Position numbers and translations under genes: made by a program. The notes below the pieces were generated by a model. The model made no database searches and had not been told where the DNA came from. It was given only the letters and a program-made list of their open reading frames with translations. From the NCBI GenBank assembly GCA_022340385.1, contig JAJDOB010000004.1, positions 1 to 39,619 of the forward strand: a stretch of DNA of 39,619 nucleotides. Reading direction: 5' to 3'. Below, piece after piece: positions 35,260 through 39,619 of the stretch; position 1 is the stretch's first letter, and the number at the start of each line of letters is the position of its first letter. The stretch is from Rhodobacter sp. Lineage in GTDB: Bacteria > Pseudomonadota > Alphaproteobacteria > Rhodobacterales > Rhodobacteraceae.

Positions 35260-35994
35260 TCAGTTCGCGCCTTGTCCGCCGCCGCCCCGAAAGGGCCGCG
35301 CCGTCCGCATGGCCGCCAGAATCGACGCGTCGGCGCGGCCCTTGACCAGCCAGCTCAGCGAAAACGCCCAGACGCCTATCGCCTCGAACCAGAATACAAG
35401 CTGATACCGGATCACCACGTCGGCCTGTTCCGGGGTGCCGTATTTGCGCATCCAGGCCACCACCATCGTCGCCGCTGTGGCGATCACGATGATCCAGAAA
35501 CAAGCCAGATATATCCGGCGCCGGCCCGCCTTGGCCGTGCGGGCAAAACGATATCTGCATAGATAGGCCAGGCTCAGCAAAAAGGTCAGCGCGGCAACGT
35601 GATGGGTCATGTCGCACAGCCAGACCCCGAATATGTGCTGGGTCAGCGCCTCGGGCTCCATCGAGGCGTTCAACGTGCCGCGGTTGGGCACGAAGGCGGC
35701 CACCAGGGCCGCGGCGCCCGCCAGCGTGGTGACGGCGTCATCGGAAAACCGCTGAACCTCATCCCGGCGAAACCCGGTGTAGCAGATCAGGAATATGCCG
35801 ATCGCCGTCAGAATCCCGACGTAGATATCGCGCAGCAAAGTGTGATAATAGTCGCTGATCGAGGGCTCGTTCGCATTGAAGTACAATCCGCCGACAATCA
35901 GCAGGAACGGCAGCAGGAATCCAAGGTAGCCCAGTGTCCGGCGCACCCGGTAGAAGTTCTCGACGATCTCTTCGCGGGCATCGGCATTGGCCAT
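35260..35994 (-). CDS. Six-helix integral membrane protein, unknown function
   Basis: 244 residues with ATG 35994. I do not recognise a named family. A short polar N terminus with FYRVRRTLGYLGFLLPFLLIVGG opens the first helix. SISDYYHTLLRDIYVGILTAIGIFLICYTG gives the second. Further helices follow near 88-105, 125-145, 160-178 and 195-212. The tail is basic and Gly-rich (GGGGQGAN). The SDYYHT...RDIYVG and GFRRDE pattern between helices 1 and 2 is striking and probably conserved, with Asp/Tyr/His residues that could face a membrane pocket. A 122-bp gap follows the enoyl-CoA hydratase gene; the two may be separate transcripts given the hairpin at 36018. Confidence 0.7.
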   Translation of the reverse strand: MANADAREEIVENFYRVRRTLGYLGFLLPFLLIVGGLYFNANEPSISDYYHTLLRDIYVGILTAIGIFLICYTGFRRDEVQRFSDDAVTTLAGAAALVAAFVPNRGTLNASMEPEALTQHIFGVWLCDMTHHVAALTFLLSLAYLCRYRFARTAKAGRRRIYLACFWIIVIATAATMVVAWMRKYGTPEQADVVIRYQLVFWFEAIGVWAFSLSWLVKGRADASILAAMRTARPFRGGGGQGAN

Positions 35995-36017
35995 GTCAAA
36001 ATACTTTCCGGCGAAAT

Positions 36018-36038
36018 CCGGCCCGCGCGCAGGGCCGG
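36018..36038 (-). terminator. Hairpin after the enoyl-CoA hydratase gene
   Basis: CCGGCCC (36018-36024), 7-base loop, GGGCCGG (36032-36038). On the minus strand it is followed by ATTTCGCC. A 7-bp GC stem with a weak T tail about 80 bases beyond the hydratase stop, just before the membrane-protein start. Confidence 0.35.
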
Positions 36039-36116
36039 TCCTACCTCCGGATAAGACTGTAATGCCTGCCGCCGATCAAGCCCCGACATCCCGGCGGCAT
36101 TTTCCAGGGATCCGGG

Positions 36117-36893
36117 TCAGCGGCCCTCGTACACCGGCGCGCGTTTTTCAAGGAACGCGACGACGCCCTCCTGGAAATCGCGGGTCTTGCCGCATTGTCC
36201 CTGCAACGATGCCTCCAGCGCCAGTTGTTCGTCCAGCGAGTTGCTGTAGGTTTCGCGCAGGGCGCGCTTGGCGTTGGCGTAGGCCACGGTCGGACCATTG
36301 GCCAGCTTTTCGGCACGCGCCTGCCAGTGGGCGGCGAAATCCGCGTCCGCCACGGACTCCCATATCATGCCCCAGTCGGCGGCCTGGCGCGCCGTGATCG
36401 GCTCTGCGAACAGGGCCGCGCCCATTGCCTTGGCGAATCCCATCTGCCGGGGCAGCCAATAGGTGCCCCCCGCGTCCGGAATCAGCCCGATGCGCGAGAA
36501 CGCCTGCAGGAACACCGCCGATTCAGTGGCGATGACCACGTCAGCCGCCAGCGCGAGATTGGCCCCTGCCCCGGCGGCCGCACCGTTGACGGCGGAAATC
36601 GTCGGGATCGGGCAATCATAGATCGCCTTCAGCAGCGGCTCGTATTCGTCGCGCAGCGTGCGTTCCAGATCGACCTGCGTGGCATTGGCACGGTCGCCCA
36701 GATCCTGCCCGGCGCAGAACGCGCGCCCCTTGCCGGTCAGCACCAGAACCCGGGCGGTCTGGCTGGCGTCCTTGACCGCGTACAGCAGTTCGGCCCGCAT
36801 CTGGGTGTTCAGCGCGTTCATCACTTCGGCCCGGTTCAGGGTGATGACGGCCACGCCGTTATTCAGGCTCAGGCGTATTGTCTGGTAGTTCAT
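36117..36893 (-). CDS. Enoyl-CoA hydratase/isomerase family protein, PaaG-like
   Basis: 258 residues from ATG 36893 (GGAG eight bases upstream; the preceding TTG codon is an alternative). Crotonase fold: GVAVITLNRAEVMNALNTQM, KGRAFCAGQDLGD (first oxyanion element), TISAVNGAAAGAGANLALAADVVIA (second), and FSRIGLIPDAGGTYWLPRQMG. The last block closely resembles PaaG, the ring-1,2-epoxyphenylacetyl-CoA isomerase. No other phenylacetate genes are nearby, so the substrate may be another enoyl-CoA. It follows ccmH on the same strand after 80 bp. Confidence 0.85.
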   Translation of the reverse strand: MNYQTIRLSLNNGVAVITLNRAEVMNALNTQMRAELLYAVKDASQTARVLVLTGKGRAFCAGQDLGDRANATQVDLERTLRDEYEPLLKAIYDCPIPTISAVNGAAAGAGANLALAADVVIATESAVFLQAFSRIGLIPDAGGTYWLPRQMGFAKAMGAALFAEPITARQAADWGMIWESVADADFAAHWQARAEKLANGPTVAYANAKRALRETYSNSLDEQLALEASLQGQCGKTRDFQEGVVAFLEKRAPVYEGR

Positions 36894-36973
36894 CAAGCTA
36901 TCTCCATCCCGGCCAACCGCGGGTTGGCGGGCAGCATAGCGGTCCTGCGCCCAAGGAAAAGCCCAACGCCGCG

Positions 36974-37420
36974 TTATGGTTTGAGAATTTCGTCCAGCCG
37001 CGCCTGTTCGTCACCCGACAATTCGTCCGGCCCTGCCGGGCGGCCCCGGCGGCGCACATAGATCAGCCCGATCCCCAGCGCAATGACCAGCATCCCCGGG
37101 CCGGCAATCCACAGCAACAGATTGGCGCCGCTGCTTGTGGGTTTCAGCAGCACGTATTCGCCGTAGCGGGCGACGATAAAGGCGATCGCCTGTTCATCGC
37201 TGTCGCCCGCCACCAGCCGCTCGCGCAGCAGCAGCCGCAGATCGCGGGCCAGTTCGGCATGGCTTTCGTCGATGGATTCGTTGCGGCAGACCAGGCAGCG
37301 CAGCCCCCGCGACAATTCGCGCGCGCGCTGTTCCAGCACCGGATCGTCAAGAATTTCATCCGGCTGCACCGCGAATACCGGCGCCGCCAGCAAGCACAGC
37401 ATCAGGATCAGGCGTTTCAT
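36974..37420 (-). CDS. ccmH: Cytochrome c-type biogenesis protein CcmH (CycL)
   Basis: 148 residues. A signal peptide (about 1-18, ending FAVQ) exports the redox domain to the periplasm. RCLVCRNESIDES holds the family's CxxC as LRCLVCRN (Cys42, Cys45), which reduces apocytochrome cysteines before haem attachment. FIVARYGEYVLLKP precedes the membrane helix at about 101-121 (LLLWIAGPGMLVIALGIGLIYV), then a short charged tail. Its ATG overlaps the ccmF TGA (ATGA). It is a short CcmH without a fused CcmI tetratricopeptide part. Confidence 0.93.
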   Translation of the reverse strand: MKRLILMLCLLAAPVFAVQPDEILDDPVLEQRARELSRGLRCLVCRNESIDESHAELARDLRLLLRERLVAGDSDEQAIAFIVARYGEYVLLKPTSSGANLLLWIAGPGMLVIALGIGLIYVRRRGRPAGPDELSGDEQARLDEILKP

Positions 37421-39390
37421 TCGGCAGGCACCGCGCCCGGCACCGCCTTGCGCGCACCCGCCGCCACGCGGTAACGCCGGTCGCTGAGGCTCAGCAGGCC
37501 GCCCAGCGCCATGATGATGCAGCCCGCCCAGATCCAGTTGGCAAAGGGCTTGATATAGGTGCGCACCGCCCAGCCGCCATCGGCCTGCGGATCGCCGATC
37601 ACAAGGTACAGATCGCGGGTGAACCCGTTGTCGATCGCCGCCTCGGTCGTGGGCATCTGCGCCACCGGGTAGTTGCGTTTCTCTGGATAAAGCTGCGCCA
37701 CCACGCGGCCATTGCGGGTGACCGTCATGTCGGCACGGGTCGCGCTGTAATTCGGGCCGGCCTCTCGCAGGACATCGTTCAGCGTCACCTCGTAGACGCC
37801 GACCGGGAACGTCTCTCCCAGTTGGGCCACGCGGATATCCTCTTGCTGCCAGGCGGTCACGGCGGCAATGCCGAAAATCGTGATGCCCAGCCCGGAATGC
37901 GCCACCGCCTTGCCCCAATCGGCACGCGGCAGCGTTGTCAACCGCCTGATCTTGCTGCGCAAATCACCCCGCCCGGTGCGGGTATACACGTCTGCCGCCG
38001 CGCCGCCGACCAGCCACACCACAAGGATCAGGCCGACCGGCGCCAGGATCGAGCGCCCGGTCTGCATCGTCCAGACCAGCGCACCCGCCGCAAGCGCCAG
38101 CGCCAGCACACCGATCAACGGCTGCACGGCCCGCCCGATGCGCGCGCGCTTCCACGGCAGCATCGCGCCCACCGGCATGATCACCGCCAGCGCCACCAGG
38201 AAGGGCGTGAAGGCGGCGTTGAAGAACGGCGCGCCAACCGACAGCTTGCGGTCGAAAAACAGCTCTGCCAGCAGCGGCCAGATGGTGCCGATGAATACCA
38301 CGAACGCCGCCACCGCCAGCAGGATGTTGTTGGTCACCAGCGCGCTCTCGCGGCTGACCAGGCTGAACACGCCCTTGGCCTCCATGGTGCCCGCGCGCGC
38401 CGCGTAAAGCGTCAGCGCGCCGCCCATGAAGACGCCCAGGATGATCAGGATGAACACGCCGCGTTCGGGGTCATTGGCAAAGGCATGAACCGAGGTCAGA
38501 ACGCCCGAGCGCACGATGAATGTCCCGATCAGCGAGAATCCGAACGCCAGTATCGCCAGCAGGATCGTCCAGGCCTTCAGCGCCTCGCGCTTTTCCACGA
38601 CGATCGCGCTGTGCAGCAGGGCCGCGGCAATCAGCCAGGGCATGAAAGAGGCGTTTTCGACCGGATCCCAGAACCAGAAGCCGCCCCAGCCAAGCTCGTA
38701 ATAGGCCCACCAGGACCCCAGCGCGATGCCCACGGTCAGGAACAGCCAGGCCGCCAGCGTCCACGGCCGCACCCAGCGCGCCCATGCGGCGTCGACCCGC
38801 CCCTCGATCAGCGCCGCGACGGCGAATGAAAAGCTCATCGAAAGCCCGACATAGCCGAGATACAGAAACGGCGGGTGGAAGGCCAAGCCCGGATCCTGCA
38901 ACAGCGGATTCAGATCCTGTCCGTTCATCGGCGGAATCCCAAGCCGCACGAACGGGTTGGACGTGAAAAGGATGAAGGCGAAGAAGGCCACGCCGATGGC
39001 GGATTGCACGCTCAGCACCCGCGCCCGCAGACCGGGCGGCAGGTTGCCACCAAACCACGCCGCACAGGCCCCGAACAGCGTCAGAATCAGCACCCACAAC
39101 AGCATGGAACCTTCGTGGTTTCCCCAGACGCCGCTGAACTTGTACAGCAGCGGCTTGTCGGTATGCGAGTTCAGCACCACCAGCTGCACCGAGAAATCAG
39201 AGGTGACGAAGGCATAGGTCAGCGCCCCGAACGCCGCCAGTGTCAGCAGGAACTGCGCCGAGGCGGCCGGTTCCGCGACCGCCATCCACGACCGCCACCC
39301 CTTCTGCGCCCCGACAAGCGGGACGATCGCCTGCACGATGGCAACGGCGAAGGCAAGGATCAGTGCGAAATGGCCAAGTTCTACGATCAT
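37417..39390 (-). CDS. ccmF: Haem lyase complex subunit CcmF
   Basis: 657 residues with about 14-15 membrane helices. It joins CcmH in the System I lyase that ligates haem to apocytochrome c on the periplasmic side. The WWD haem-handling domain is visible at about 232-262: GSWWAYYELGWGGFWFWDPVENASFMPWL. FSGVWGNHEGSMLLWVLIL near 85-103 and FLYLGYVGLSMSFSFAVAALI supply conserved His and aromatic residues. A periplasmic domain follows late (about 560-620, DIRVAQLGETFPVGVYEVTL). Stop overlaps ccmH. ccmE, usually upstream, is not in the window. Confidence 0.95.
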   Translation of the reverse strand: MIVELGHFALILAFAVAIVQAIVPLVGAQKGWRSWMAVAEPAASAQFLLTLAAFGALTYAFVTSDFSVQLVVLNSHTDKPLLYKFSGVWGNHEGSMLLWVLILTLFGACAAWFGGNLPPGLRARVLSVQSAIGVAFFAFILFTSNPFVRLGIPPMNGQDLNPLLQDPGLAFHPPFLYLGYVGLSMSFSFAVAALIEGRVDAAWARWVRPWTLAAWLFLTVGIALGSWWAYYELGWGGFWFWDPVENASFMPWLIAAALLHSAIVVEKREALKAWTILLAILAFGFSLIGTFIVRSGVLTSVHAFANDPERGVFILIILGVFMGGALTLYAARAGTMEAKGVFSLVSRESALVTNNILLAVAAFVVFIGTIWPLLAELFFDRKLSVGAPFFNAAFTPFLVALAVIMPVGAMLPWKRARIGRAVQPLIGVLALALAAGALVWTMQTGRSILAPVGLILVVWLVGGAAADVYTRTGRGDLRSKIRRLTTLPRADWGKAVAHSGLGITIFGIAAVTAWQQEDIRVAQLGETFPVGVYEVTLNDVLREAGPNYSATRADMTVTRNGRVVAQLYPEKRNYPVAQMPTTEAAIDNGFTRDLYLVIGDPQADGGWAVRTYIKPFANWIWAGCIIMALGGLLSLSDRRYRVAAGARKAVPGAVPAE

Positions 39391-39480
39391 GGCCGGACCT
39401 TAGCTGGTTATCGGGCCGCCGCACAATCGCCTGCGCGCGCATGTCGCGCGCATGTGAGCGGTTTGTCCCCCGCCCGGCCC

Positions 39481-39619
39481 CTAGACCAGCTCCAGCCCGC
39501 CTTTCAGCGTATAGGCGACGAACCCCAGGATCAGGGCGCCGATGATCAGACGCACCAGCCATTTCAGCGTCTCCTCGATGCCGGTCAGGCGCACTTCGAC
39601 ATTGCTGCGGTGCACCTCG
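39481..39619 (-). CDS. C-terminal end of an XhlA-like small membrane protein (cut by window edge)
   Basis: The last about 45 codons of a minus-strand gene: NVEVRLTGIEETLKWLVRLIIGALILGFVAYTLKGGLELV, ending in TAG at 39481. A short amphipathic coil followed by one hydrophobic helix fits the haemolysin XhlA/holin-like family of phage-type small membrane proteins. Its start lies outside the window. It sits 90 bp upstream of ccmF on the same strand. Whether it is a working holin or a domesticated membrane protein cannot be told. Confidence 0.6.
   Translation of the reverse strand, partial: EVHRSNVEVRLTGIEETLKWLVRLIIGALILGFVAYTLKGGLELV

Noticed and set aside
39410-39480. GCGCGCATG repeats between ccmF and the XhlA-like gene
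   Set aside because: Two short copies only, with poor hairpin geometry and no T-run; probably low-complexity GC sequence.

Overview
This GC-rich window looks like ordinary chromosome of an alphaproteobacterium, most likely Rhodobacteraceae (Roseobacter-type). That placement is an inference. It rests on a B12-dependent class II ribonucleotide reductase (nrdJ), a GAAC-N7-GAAC type LexA operator, the run trpG-trpD-trpC-moaC-moeA-lexA, the ccmF-ccmH-enoyl-CoA hydratase order, and frequent ATGA/GTGA/TTGA stop-start overlaps. I see no rRNA, CRISPR array, insertion sequence, integrase or plasmid origin.

Layout. 1-471 (minus): ArsR regulator and the start of a coupled SRPBCC/AHSA1 gene. 906-3844 (plus): DUF2852 membrane protein, RDD membrane protein, N-degron aminoacyltransferase bpt and an acyltransferase. 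3951-6575 (plus): the acetolactate synthase operon ilvB-ilvN behind a complete transcription attenuator with a Leu/Ile/Val-rich leader peptide. 6572-11289 (minus): a hemolysin III homologue, a hairpin-rich intergenic region, and nrdJ with an NrdR box and a DnaA box upstream. 12027-13820 (plus): a SnoaL-flavin monooxygenase fusion. 13957-15821 (minus): tRNA-Pro(UGG), DUF192, a double cold-shock-domain protein and pdxH.

16017-22633 (plus): fabI, then the coupled genes gpt, DUF2127 and an aminotransferase, then ppiD and trpE. 22862-24877 (minus): a YibQ/DUF610 protein with a long Pro/Ala-rich linker and an apparently degraded catalytic site. 25014-29047 (plus): trpG-trpD-trpC-moaC-moeA, every junction overlapping by four bases. 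29162 (plus): lexA behind a triple SOS box. 30038-32077 (minus): comEC. 32155-34928 (plus): gltX and gltA. 34929-35253: remnant of a GNAT acetyltransferase. 35260-39619 (minus): a six-helix membrane protein, a PaaG-like enoyl-CoA hydratase, ccmH, ccmF and the end of an XhlA-like small membrane protein.

Most genes are housekeeping: branched-chain amino acids, tryptophan, molybdopterin, deoxynucleotides, SOS control, cytochrome c maturation and the TCA entry step. I found no convincing new multi-gene system. The unusual content lies in regulatory DNA: the ilv attenuator, a pair of matched palindromes around the DUF2852 promoter, the NrdR/DnaA sites at nrdJ, the triple LexA box and several uncharacterised hairpin clusters. 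A few proteins also appear to have lost or altered active sites (YibQ, the ComEC tail, the GNAT remnant).
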